From Streptomyces sp. CB00455 (GTDB taxonomy: Bacteria > Actinomycetota > Actinomycetes > Streptomycetales > Streptomycetaceae), in contig NZ_LIVQ01000002.1 in NCBI RefSeq assembly GCF_001905445.1, positions 248,001 through 312,000 of the forward strand: a stretch of DNA of 64,000 nucleotides, in the 5' to 3' direction. Numbering within the stretch: the first letter of the stretch is position 1; each line of letters begins with the position of its first letter. Positions 18,560 to 25,240 of this stretch are shown here, in pieces. The notes under the pieces were generated by a model that did not search any database, was not told the DNA's origin, and worked only from the letters and a program-made list of their open reading frames with translations. Made by a program: the position numbers and the translations under genes.

Positions 18560-19778
18560 GGGGCGGGAGACCCGGGAGCAGCCGCTGCTCGACTTCCCGC
18601 TCTCGCGGCGCGGTGACGTGCTCCCGCAGGAGTGCGCCTGGCTCCGCGAGAAGGCCCCGGTGGCCAGGGTCCGCACCCTCACCGGGGACCCGGCCTGGCT
18701 GGTGAGCAGTTACGCGCTGGCCCGGCAGGTGCTGGAGGACGAGCGGTTCAGCCTCAAGGACACGGCGAAGGCCGGGGTTCCGCGGCAGTACGCGCTGACG
18801 ATCCCGCCCGAGGTCGTCGACAACATGGGCGCCATCAACGGGGCGGGCCTGCGCAACGCCGTGATGAAGGCGCTCAGTCCCCGCCAGGAGGGGCTCCAGG
18901 ACTGGCTGCGCGCCAAGGCGGCCGAGTTGGTGGACCAGCTGGTGGCCGAGGGCGCGCCGGCCGACCTCCGGGCGGGGTTCGCCGACCCCTTCTCGGCCGC
19001 GCTGCACTGCCGGGTGCTCGGGGTCCCCTTCGAGGACTGGCGCCGGCTGATGTCGGGACTGGACGTCGCGTTCATGACCGCGCGCGAACCGTTCGCCGAC
19101 TCCGCCCTCAACTGGTACAAGGACGTCGCCTACTTCACGCGGCAGCTGAACGTCCAGCTGGCCCTGCCCGCCGAGCAGCGTACGGGGCTGCTCGGCCGGT
19201 TCGCCGGGCTGAAGGAGGCCGACCCACAGTCGGCGCACCTGACCGACGAGATGTTCGCGACGGTCGCCGTCTCGCTCTTCGGAGCGGGCGCGGTCTCCAC
19301 CTCCGCGTTCCTGGTCCTCGCCGTGCTCGCGCTGCTCCAGCGGCCGGAGCTCGTCGGGTACCTGCGCCGCCACCCCGAGCGCATGGGCGGGGCGGTGGAG
19401 GAACTGCTGCGCTGGAACCTGTCGGTCGGCGACGGCCTGCCGCGCATCGCGCTGGCCGACGTCCAGGTCGGTGACGTCCTGGTGGAGGCGGGCGAACTCG
19501 TCCTCGTCCTGCTGGAGGGGGCCAATTTCGATCCGGCCGCCTTCGAGGACCCGCACCGGCTCGACCTGGAGCGGGAGGGCGCGCCGCCGCACCTCGCCTT
19601 CGGCGCGGGCCGGCACTTCTGCCCGGCTTCCGCGCTGGGCCGGGCGCACGCCGAGATCGCCCTGGAGGTCCTGGTCGAGCGGCTGTCCGGGATGCGGCTC
19701 GCGGTCCCGGCGGAGAACCTGGTCTGGCGCACGGGGTTCATCAAGCGCCTGCCCGAGCGGCTTCCGGTCGCCTGGTAG
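18540..19778 (+). CDS. CYP121-like cytochrome P450 (mycocyclosin synthase-like)
   Basis: This 412-residue P450 probably oxidises the cyclodipeptide made by its partner. The heme ligand is Cys361 in HLAFGAGRHFC, and the I-helix segment is FGAGAVSTSAF (Ser253). Long stretches match M. tuberculosis CYP121 from memory, including AWLVSSYAL, PPEVV-NMG and VLVLLEGANFDP. The distance from the heme Cys to the C-terminus is 51 residues in both. CYP121 Gln385 and Arg386, which contact the substrate network, correspond here to Ile401 and Lys402, so substrate or regiochemistry may differ. The start ATG 18540 has a strong GAAGGGAG upstream and lies inside the CDPS gene, coupling the two. No ferredoxin gene is adjacent. 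Confidence 0.94.
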   Translation: MGVERLEGRETREQPLLDFPLSRRGDVLPQECAWLREKAPVARVRTLTGDPAWLVSSYALARQVLEDERFSLKDTAKAGVPRQYALTIPPEVVDNMGAINGAGLRNAVMKALSPRQEGLQDWLRAKAAELVDQLVAEGAPADLRAGFADPFSAALHCRVLGVPFEDWRRLMSGLDVAFMTAREPFADSALNWYKDVAYFTRQLNVQLALPAEQRTGLLGRFAGLKEADPQSAHLTDEMFATVAVSLFGAGAVSTSAFLVLAVLALLQRPELVGYLRRHPERMGGAVEELLRWNLSVGDGLPRIALADVQVGDVLVEAGELVLVLLEGANFDPAAFEDPHRLDLEREGAPPHLAFGAGRHFCPASALGRAHAEIALEVLVERLSGMRLAVPAENLVWRTGFIKRLPERLPVAW

Positions 19779-19864
19779 TCGCAGGCGGCCGGGCGGAGCG
19801 GCGTCCCGGGGGCTGTGCGAGCTCCCGGGGCACCGCCGCGTCCCGCCGCGCGGCGAGGGGGCGG

Positions 19865-21052
19865 CTACCGGAAGATGCCGGTGTGGCCGAGCGAGTAGCG
19901 GCCGGGCTGCGGGTACACGGCGAGGCCGTGCGGTCCGCCGCCCACCGGGATCCGGGCGAGCTCCTTGCCGGTCTTGGTGTCGATCGCGTAGACCTCGGAG
20001 TCGTAGCGGCCCGAGAGCCACAGCACCTTGCCGTCGGCGGAGACGCCGCCCATGTCCGGGCTGCCGCCGTCGGGCAGCTCCCACTTCTTGGTGAGCTTGT
20101 TCTTCGGGAAGTCGAAGACCGAGATGGTGCCCTCGCCCCGGTTGGAGATGTACATCTCCTTGGAGTCACGACTCACGTACAGTCCGTGACAGCCCTTTCC
20201 CGTGGGCAGCAGTTTCGGGGTCTCGAAGGTGTCCCCGCCGAGCACCCACATGCCGTGCGCCATCATGTCCGCGACGTAGAAGGTCTTTCCGTCCGGGGAG
20301 ACCTTGACGTCCTGCGGCATCGCGCCCTCGAACGGGAGTTTCTGCTGTCCGACGACCTCCATCTTCTCGGTGTCGACCTTGAGCAGTTCGCCGGAGAACT
20401 CGCAGCTCACGATGAAGTAGCGGCCGTCGGCGGAGAAGTCCGCGTGATTGACGCCGTAACAGGTCACCGGGACGGTCTTCACGCGGTCCATCGTGTGCGG
20501 ATCGCGGAAGACCAGTTCCTTGTCCAAGGAGGCCATGACGATCGCGTACTTGCCGTTCGGCGTGAAGTACAGGTTGTAGGGGTCGTGGACCTCGACGGGC
20601 TGCCCCGCCTCGCCGGTGGCCGGGTTGATGGGGGTGAGCGTGTGGCCCCGGTTGTTGTTGACCCACAGGGTCTTCATGTCCCAGGAGGGCACGACGTGCT
20701 GCGGCTGGGCGCCGACCGGGATGGTGTCGATGACCTGGTAGGTGGCCGGGTCGATGACGGACACCGTGTTGGAGGTGGTGTTCGGCACGTAGACGCGCGA
20801 GGGGAAGTCCTTGACCGCCGGGGAGAGTTTGCCCGGCCGGTCGGCCGCGTAGACGTCCTTGGGGTCGAGGACCGGGGGCATGCCGGGCAGTCCCGGCGGA
20901 ACGGCCGGCACGGCCTTGGCGGGCTTGGCCGGGCCCCTGGTGCCGAGCGCCTCGGCGGATCCCTTGTCGGCCGATCCGCAGCCGGCCAGGGCGGCGAGGA
21001 CCAGACCGGCCAGCAGCACGGTGGCCTTCCGGGGAAGGCGGGTGGTCTTCAT
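19865..21052 (-). CDS. YVTN-repeat beta-propeller lipoprotein
   Basis: This 395-residue exported protein has a lipobox LAGC at Cys25, a Pro/Ala/Lys linker to about residue 75, and then a seven-bladed propeller built of YVTN-type repeats. Examples are SRVYVPNTTSNTVSVIDPAT, KTFYVADMMAHG, EMYISNRGEGTISVFD and VLWLSGRYDSEVYAIDT. Such propellers usually bind ligands or partner enzymes outside the cell. The ATG overlaps the stop of the upstream deacetylase by 4 nt (ATGA), so the two are made together. The ligand is unknown; a role in holding or guiding the deacetylase at the wall is inference. Confidence 0.88.
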   Translation of the reverse strand: MKTTRLPRKATVLLAGLVLAALAGCGSADKGSAEALGTRGPAKPAKAVPAVPPGLPGMPPVLDPKDVYAADRPGKLSPAVKDFPSRVYVPNTTSNTVSVIDPATYQVIDTIPVGAQPQHVVPSWDMKTLWVNNNRGHTLTPINPATGEAGQPVEVHDPYNLYFTPNGKYAIVMASLDKELVFRDPHTMDRVKTVPVTCYGVNHADFSADGRYFIVSCEFSGELLKVDTEKMEVVGQQKLPFEGAMPQDVKVSPDGKTFYVADMMAHGMWVLGGDTFETPKLLPTGKGCHGLYVSRDSKEMYISNRGEGTISVFDFPKNKLTKKWELPDGGSPDMGGVSADGKVLWLSGRYDSEVYAIDTKTGKELARIPVGGGPHGLAVYPQPGRYSLGHTGIFR

Positions 21053-21858
21053 GGCGTCAGCAGCTCCGTGGTGGTCACCGCGCGCAGCTTGCGGCGCGCG
21101 AGTTCTTCGAGGAGGGGCGGCATCGCGTCGACCGTGTCCGCGTAGCCGAAGTGCAGGCTCACCACCGATCCGCGCTGGATCGTCCCGGTGACGTTGCGGA
21201 TGACGGCCGCGGCGCCGGGGGAGGTGAAGTCGAGGGAGTCCACGTCGTAGGACAGGACGTGCGGGTAGCCGACCCGCTGGGCGAGTTCCTGGACGAGCGG
21301 GGTGGCGTACTGGGTCTGGGAGGGCCGGAAGAAGGTGCCGATGGATCCGGTGAGCCGCTTGAGCCGCTGGGCGCAGCCGGTGATCTCGGCGTACGCCTCG
21401 GCCTCCGGCATGTCGTTGATCCCCAGGTGGCGCTGGGTGTGGTTGCCGAGCTCGTGACCGCCGTCGAGGATCCGGCGGGCCATGTCCGGGTGGGCGTCGA
21501 GCCAGGTGCCGATCGCCAGTACGGTGACCCGCGCGCCCGCCCTCTCGGCTTCGGCCAGCACCGCCCGGCCGGTGGCGGGGTCCCCGTTGCCGTGGAAGGT
21601 GAGGGCGACCCGGGGCCGGTCACGCGGACCGTGGCCGATCTCGACGGGCTGTCCGGCGAAGCGGCGCGGTCCGGCGGGGGCCGCCGGGGCGGCCCGGTCC
21701 GGCCGGGCGGGTCCGGGTGGCGGGGTGGTGGGCGCGGTGGCGGGCGCGGTGGCGGGGCGGCCCGGCCCGCAGGCGGCGGTGAGTCCCGCCGCGAGAGCAC
21801 CGGTGGCCCCGAGACTGGCCGCGCGCAGGACCGCACGGCGGCCTGGTTGTGAGAGCAC
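21049..21858 (-). CDS. polysaccharide deacetylase-like exported protein
   Basis: This 269-residue NodB-fold protein has a twin-arginine-like lipoprotein signal (QPGRRAVLRAASLG ... LTAAC). The second NodB motif is intact (ELGNHTQRH, with the two metal-binding His). The first motif reads LTFHGNGD instead of the usual TFDDG, so the catalytic Asp pair is replaced by His-Gly and an Asp three residues later. I prefer GTG 21856-21858. Starting at ATG 21915 would add 19 residues containing two TTA codons, very rare here. It is the first gene of a coupled pair with the propeller lipoprotein. The substrate could be peptidoglycan or another surface glycan, and activity is uncertain. Confidence 0.82.
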   Translation of the reverse strand: MLSQPGRRAVLRAASLGATGALAAGLTAACGPGRPATAPATAPTTPPPGPARPDRAAPAAPAGPRRFAGQPVEIGHGPRDRPRVALTFHGNGDPATGRAVLAEAERAGARVTVLAIGTWLDAHPDMARRILDGGHELGNHTQRHLGINDMPEAEAYAEITGCAQRLKRLTGSIGTFFRPSQTQYATPLVQELAQRVGYPHVLSYDVDSLDFTSPGAAAVIRNVTGTIQRGSVVSLHFGYADTVDAMPPLLEELARRKLRAVTTTELLTP

Positions 21859-21999
21859 CTGCCCATTTAAGGGGTGGAACGCTCGTAAGGTAATGATTGA
21901 CCCAATTAGGGACATTCGTCGAAGCGGGTCCCGAAGGGCTGAGTCCGCGATGTGATCAAGGATTTACACAGAGCGGTCGATATTTATTCATAGATTACG

Positions 22000-22021
22000 A
22001 GGTGAGTGGCCCACCTCACCT
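22000..22021. promoter_or_regulatory. inverted repeat, candidate operator
   Basis: Seven-base arms AGGTGAG and CTCACCT flank TGGCCCAC, about 140 bases upstream of the deacetylase start. The half-sites recall those of DtxR/DmdR iron boxes, but the spacing is three bases too wide for the 19-bp consensus. The regulator is therefore unassigned. Confidence 0.4.
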
Positions 22022-22144
22022 AGGATTTAGCTAGAAACTCTTACTATTTGCACACTTATGTCCGAGTAGGGGCTTTTGGCGTTCGCGCGCTCGTCTGCCA
22101 TAGTCGGAATCACGGCTTCCCCATTGACCCGAGCGAAGTCGCCA

Positions 22145-22225
22145 CGCCGAGGATCACACCCCCACCGATCCTCGGCGCACCCATGAAGCCCCCGCATCGC
22201 CCCACCAGGGCGCCCAGGGGGCTTC
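22145..22225 (-). terminator. two back-to-back hairpins after the ATP-binding gene
   Basis: CGCCGAGGATC (22145-22155) pairs perfectly with GATCCTCGGCG (22167-22177). GAAGCCCCC (22185-22193) pairs with GGGGGCTTC (22217-22225). Both lie just past the leftward stop at 22258 and would end that transcript before the deacetylase promoter. Confidence 0.75.
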
Positions 22226-22257
22226 AGGCGTTCCGGACGGCCTCGTGGGACCTGCAC

Positions 22258-22761
22258 CTAGCGGTCGGCGACGCGCATCTCGAACCAGGTGATCTTGCCG
22301 CGGGGCAGCAGGTCCGCGCCCCAGCGGTCGGAGAGCTTGTCGACGAGGAACAGTCCCCGCCCGGTGGTGTCCAGCTCGTGCACCGGCATCAGGCAGGGCA
22401 GGCCGCGCGAGGGGTCGCGCACCTCCACCCGGATCCAGCCGCGGCGCCGCAGCATCCGTAACCCGAAGGAGCGCGCCCCGGTGTGCCGGACGGCGTTCCC
22501 GACGAGCTCCGAGACCAGCAGGACGGCGTGCTCGGCGATCTGCGGCGACAGGCCCCACAGCCGGACCACCACGCACTGGGTGAGCCTGCGGGCCGAGCCG
22601 GCGGACTGCGGCATGGACGGCAGCGTCACCTCCGCCTCGGCCGGGTTCCCGTACAACTCCATCGCCTTGAGGCCCTGCTCGTCCTCAACGGCCGCCGTGA
22701 GCCGTACGGCCGAAGCGCTGCTGCGCTGCCGCGGCTGTTCCACACCCTCCAGGCCCGCCAT
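22258..22761 (-). CDS. RsbW-like ATP-binding protein (HATPase_c), TTA codon
   Basis: This 167-residue protein of the GHKL/HATPase_c_2 group is related to anti-sigma kinases such as RsbW. The N-box is VSELVGNAVRHTG, followed by VEVRDPSRGLP and the G-box TTGRGLFLVDKLSDRWG. Streptomyces have dozens of such proteins; partners are sigma factors or anti-anti-sigma proteins. Leu101 (22459-22461) is encoded by TTA in frame (SFG-Leu-RM), so translation should depend on the bldA tRNA. I chose ATG 22759-22761; frames open to 22908 add a poorly conserved leader. A double hairpin follows the stop. Confidence 0.85.
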   Translation of the reverse strand: MAGLEGVEQPRQRSSASAVRLTAAVEDEQGLKAMELYGNPAEAEVTLPSMPQSAGSARRLTQCVVVRLWGLSPQIAEHAVLLVSELVGNAVRHTGARSFGLRMLRRRGWIRVEVRDPSRGLPCLMPVHELDTTGRGLFLVDKLSDRWGADLLPRGKITWFEMRVADR

Positions 22762-22854
22762 GCCCCCCATCATGGACGGCCGGTCGGCCCCGCCGGGCCG
22801 TTCCGCCGGAAAACACCCCCTCGGGCCGGTGGATCCAAGGAGGTGTCCCGTCAT

Positions 22855-22893
22855 ATGCGGGAGGCAACCGGAAGACGCCCGCACCCCTACTGA
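22855..22893 (+). CDS. possible 12-residue peptide with strong ribosome site
   Basis: AAGGAGG at 22837-22843 precedes ATG 22855 by 11 bases and opens a 12-codon frame (MREATGRRPHPY) ending at TGA. It lies antisense to the leader of the ATP-binding gene. The ribosome site is unusually perfect, but the spacing is long and nothing downstream on this strand would use a leader peptide. It may be chance. Confidence 0.2.
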   Translation: MREATGRRPHPY

Positions 22894-23000
22894 ACTGCGG
22901 TGACGCACCGCAAGGAATCGATCACCGGTAGTGGATCACCAGGTCCCCTTAAGGCTGCCTTAAGGCCTGGCTAATCCACCCCCAGGGAGGACCGCAGGGC

Positions 23001-23768
23001 TCAGGCGAACTTCGCCTTGCCCGGGCCCTCTTCGATGAAGCTGCGCATGCCGCTCTCGCGGTCCTCGGTGGCGAACAGGCCCGCGAACCAGTTGCGTTCG
23101 ATGGTGAGGCCGGTGTCGATGTCGCTCTCCAGGCCCGCGTCCACGCACTCCTTGGCGCCGCGCAGCGCGATCGCCGGGCCCTGGGCCAGGCCGGCGGCCC
23201 AGGCGAACGCCTGCTCGTACACCTCAGCGGCGGGCACCACCCGGTCGACCAGACCGAGGGCCAGCGCCTCCTCTGCCTTGACCATGCGCCCGGTGAAGAT
23301 CAGGTCCTTGGCCCTGGACGGACCGATCAGCCGCGACAGCCGCTGGGTGCCGCCGGCGCCCGGGATGAGGCCGAGCAGGATCTCGGGCTGCCCGAGCTTG
23401 GCGTTGTCGGCAGCGATCCGGTAGTCGGCGCAGAGCGCGAGCTCGCAGCCACCGCCCAGCGCATAGCCGGTGACGGCCGCGACGACGGGCTTGGGGATGC
23501 GGGCCACCGCGGTGAAGCTGTCCTGCAGGGCGCGGGAGCGGACGACCATCGCCGCGTGGTCCATCGCCTGCATCTCCTTGATGTCCGCGCCCGCCGCGAA
23601 CACCTTCTCGCCGCCGTAGAGGACGACCGCGCGGACATCGGCCCGGTCGGCCGCCTCCACCGCGAGCTCGCGCAGCCGGTCCTGGGAGGCGATGTCCAGG
23701 GCGTTCATGGGCGGCCGGTCCAGTCGGATGGTGCCGACGCCTTCGGAGACTTCGAGAGAGAGGGTCAT
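23001..23768 (-). CDS. enoyl-CoA hydratase/isomerase family protein
   Basis: This 255-residue crotonase-fold enzyme should hydrate 2-enoyl-CoA in beta-oxidation or a related acyl-CoA reaction. The oxyanion-hole segments are GGEKVFAAGADIKEM and GGGCELALCADYRIA. The first catalytic glutamate position falls in LGQPEILLGLIPGAGGTQRL, and the C-terminal FATEDRESGMRSFIEEGPGKAKF is typical. The ATG start at 23766-23768 has a weak ribosome site. It stands alone on its strand, between the ATP-binding gene and an L,D-transpeptidase gene. The acyl substrate cannot be told from sequence. Confidence 0.93.
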   Translation of the reverse strand: MTLSLEVSEGVGTIRLDRPPMNALDIASQDRLRELAVEAADRADVRAVVLYGGEKVFAAGADIKEMQAMDHAAMVVRSRALQDSFTAVARIPKPVVAAVTGYALGGGCELALCADYRIAADNAKLGQPEILLGLIPGAGGTQRLSRLIGPSRAKDLIFTGRMVKAEEALALGLVDRVVPAAEVYEQAFAWAAGLAQGPAIALRGAKECVDAGLESDIDTGLTIERNWFAGLFATEDRESGMRSFIEEGPGKAKFA

Positions 23769-23800
23769 ACCGGCCAGGTTAGCGGCGGTTAACGCAAACT

Positions 23801-23831
23801 GGCCCGGTGCTGTGGGTCACAGCACCGGGCC
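23801..23831 (-). terminator. 14-bp hairpin after the first L,D-transpeptidase gene
   Basis: GGCCCGGTGCTGTG (23801-23814) pairs perfectly with CACAGCACCGGGCC (23818-23831) with a three-base loop. It begins about 22 bases past the stop at 23854. Confidence 0.85.
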
Positions 23832-23853
23832 CCCGGACCATCCGTTCAGCGGG

Positions 23854-25098
23854 TTACTTGATCCACTCCGCCCAGTCCATGTTCCAGCCGTTGAGGCCGT
23901 TGTCCGGGGCGATCTGCTTGTCCTTGGAGTTCTTCACGACCACCACGTCGCCGATCAGCGACTCGTTGAAGAACCAGGCGGCGGGGGTGCTGTCGTCACC
24001 CGCGCCGCGCGCGTCGCGCAGGCCCACGCAGCCGTGGCTGACGTTCTCCGAGCCGAAGGTGCCGGAGGAGGCCCAGTAGTTGCCGTGCACGAAGGTGCCT
24101 GAGTTGGACAGGCGCATGGCGTGCGGGACGTCCGAGATGTCGTACTCGCCGCCGAAACCGACGGTCGCGCCGTTCATCCGCGTGACCTTGTACTTCTCGC
24201 TGATGACCATCTGTCCGTTGTAGGTGGTCGTCGACGGGGCGCCGGCGGTGATCGGGATGTTCTTCAGCACCTGGCCGTCGCGGACGACCTGCATCTGGTG
24301 CTCACTCGCGTCGACGGTGGTGACCTGCGAGCGGCCCACGGTGAAGGTGACCGTGCGGGTCTGCTTGCCGTACACGCCGGGGCGGCCCTCGACCCCGTCG
24401 AGGGCGAGCTTGACGGTGACCTTGGTGCCGGCCGCCCAGTACTTCTCGGGGCGGAAGTCCAGGCGGTCGTTGCCGAACCAGTGGCCCTCGACCGGCACGG
24501 CCGGCTCCGCCGTCACCGTGATGGCCTTCTCGACGGCTTCGGGGTTGGTGATGCCGCGGGTGAAGTTGATGGAGACCGGCATGCCGACGCCGACGGTCGA
24601 GCCGTCCTCGGGCGTGTAGTGGCCGACGAAGGTGTTCGTGGGGGTCAGGGTGGTGAAGGTGGTGTCCTTGGCGGACTCCCGGCCGCCCTCGTCCTTGGCG
24701 ACCGCGTGCACCTTGTACTCGGTGGCGGAGGCCAGGTGGCGGGCGGGTTCCCAGCTCGCGCCGTCGCCCGCGAGCTTGCCGTCGACCGCATTGCCCTTGG
24801 TGTCGGCGACCGTCACCGTGGTGAGCTTGCCGCCGGTGCTGGTGATCTTCAGGACGCCGCTGGTGGCGACCTCCTTGGCGCCGTCGTCGGGCTTGACGCT
24901 GACGACGGCCTTGGACGCCTCGGTGCCGGTCTTGCCGCCACCGCCCCCGGCGTCGTCGCCTCCGCTGCCGCTGCCGCTCTTTCCTCCGCCGCCGCCGCAC
25001 GCGGTGGTCAGCAGCAGGGCCGCCCCCAGCAGCAGGGCCGGCAGGCCGGTGCGGGCGCGGCCGCGTATCGGCTGCAGGTTCACTCGTGTTCTCCCCAT
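23854..25098 (-). CDS. L,D-transpeptidase lipoprotein (Ig-YkuD)
   Basis: This 414-residue lipoprotein (lipobox TTAC, Cys34, then a Gly/Ser/Asp-rich linker) should make 3-3 cross-links in peptidoglycan. Two Ig-like domains occupy roughly residues 70-270, as in mycobacterial LdtMt2/LppS. The YkuD catalytic domain follows, with HGNYW upstream and the nucleophile Cys357 in SHGCVGLRD. The C-terminal block ends GWNMDWAEWIK. I chose ATG 25096-25098 (GGGGGAC upstream). It is the downstream member of a tandem pair of paralogues; the 142-base gap to the next gene leaves room for its own promoter. Confidence 0.94.
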   Translation of the reverse strand: MGRTRVNLQPIRGRARTGLPALLLGAALLLTTACGGGGGKSGSGSGGDDAGGGGGKTGTEASKAVVSVKPDDGAKEVATSGVLKITSTGGKLTTVTVADTKGNAVDGKLAGDGASWEPARHLASATEYKVHAVAKDEGGRESAKDTTFTTLTPTNTFVGHYTPEDGSTVGVGMPVSINFTRGITNPEAVEKAITVTAEPAVPVEGHWFGNDRLDFRPEKYWAAGTKVTVKLALDGVEGRPGVYGKQTRTVTFTVGRSQVTTVDASEHQMQVVRDGQVLKNIPITAGAPSTTTYNGQMVISEKYKVTRMNGATVGFGGEYDISDVPHAMRLSNSGTFVHGNYWASSGTFGSENVSHGCVGLRDARGAGDDSTPAAWFFNESLIGDVVVVKNSKDKQIAPDNGLNGWNMDWAEWIK

Positions 25099-25240
25099 GT
25101 CCCCCGCGCGCGGACAGTCGCGCGCTTGCCGACAGGTAATCACACGTGCAGAACACGAAAAGGCACGGTCATGTCACCGTTCCGTCCCAAGTGCCGTGCG
25201 GACGGGGGCGCGGGCGGGGTGCGGCGGGGTGCCGCCGTCC

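Larger units (their letters stand above)
21859..22257. other. A/T-rich intergenic region, 399 bp
   Basis: The part from 21880 to 22060 is markedly richer in A and T than its surroundings. It lies upstream of the leftward deacetylase operon, so it should hold its promoter and operator. It contains the inverted repeat AGGTGAG (22000-22006) / CTCACCT (22015-22021). Two hairpins, listed separately, fill 22145-22225. I see no gene. Confidence 0.6.

Noticed and set aside
21859..21915. ATG 21915 as start of the deacetylase
   Set aside because: It would place two TTA codons in the first 16 and add a non-basic leader before the twin-arginine signal. GTG 21858 fits better, though it is not proven.
22000..22021. 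DmdR/DtxR iron box
   Set aside because: Half-sites look similar, but the total length and centre do not fit the 19-bp consensus, so I kept it only as an unassigned inverted repeat.
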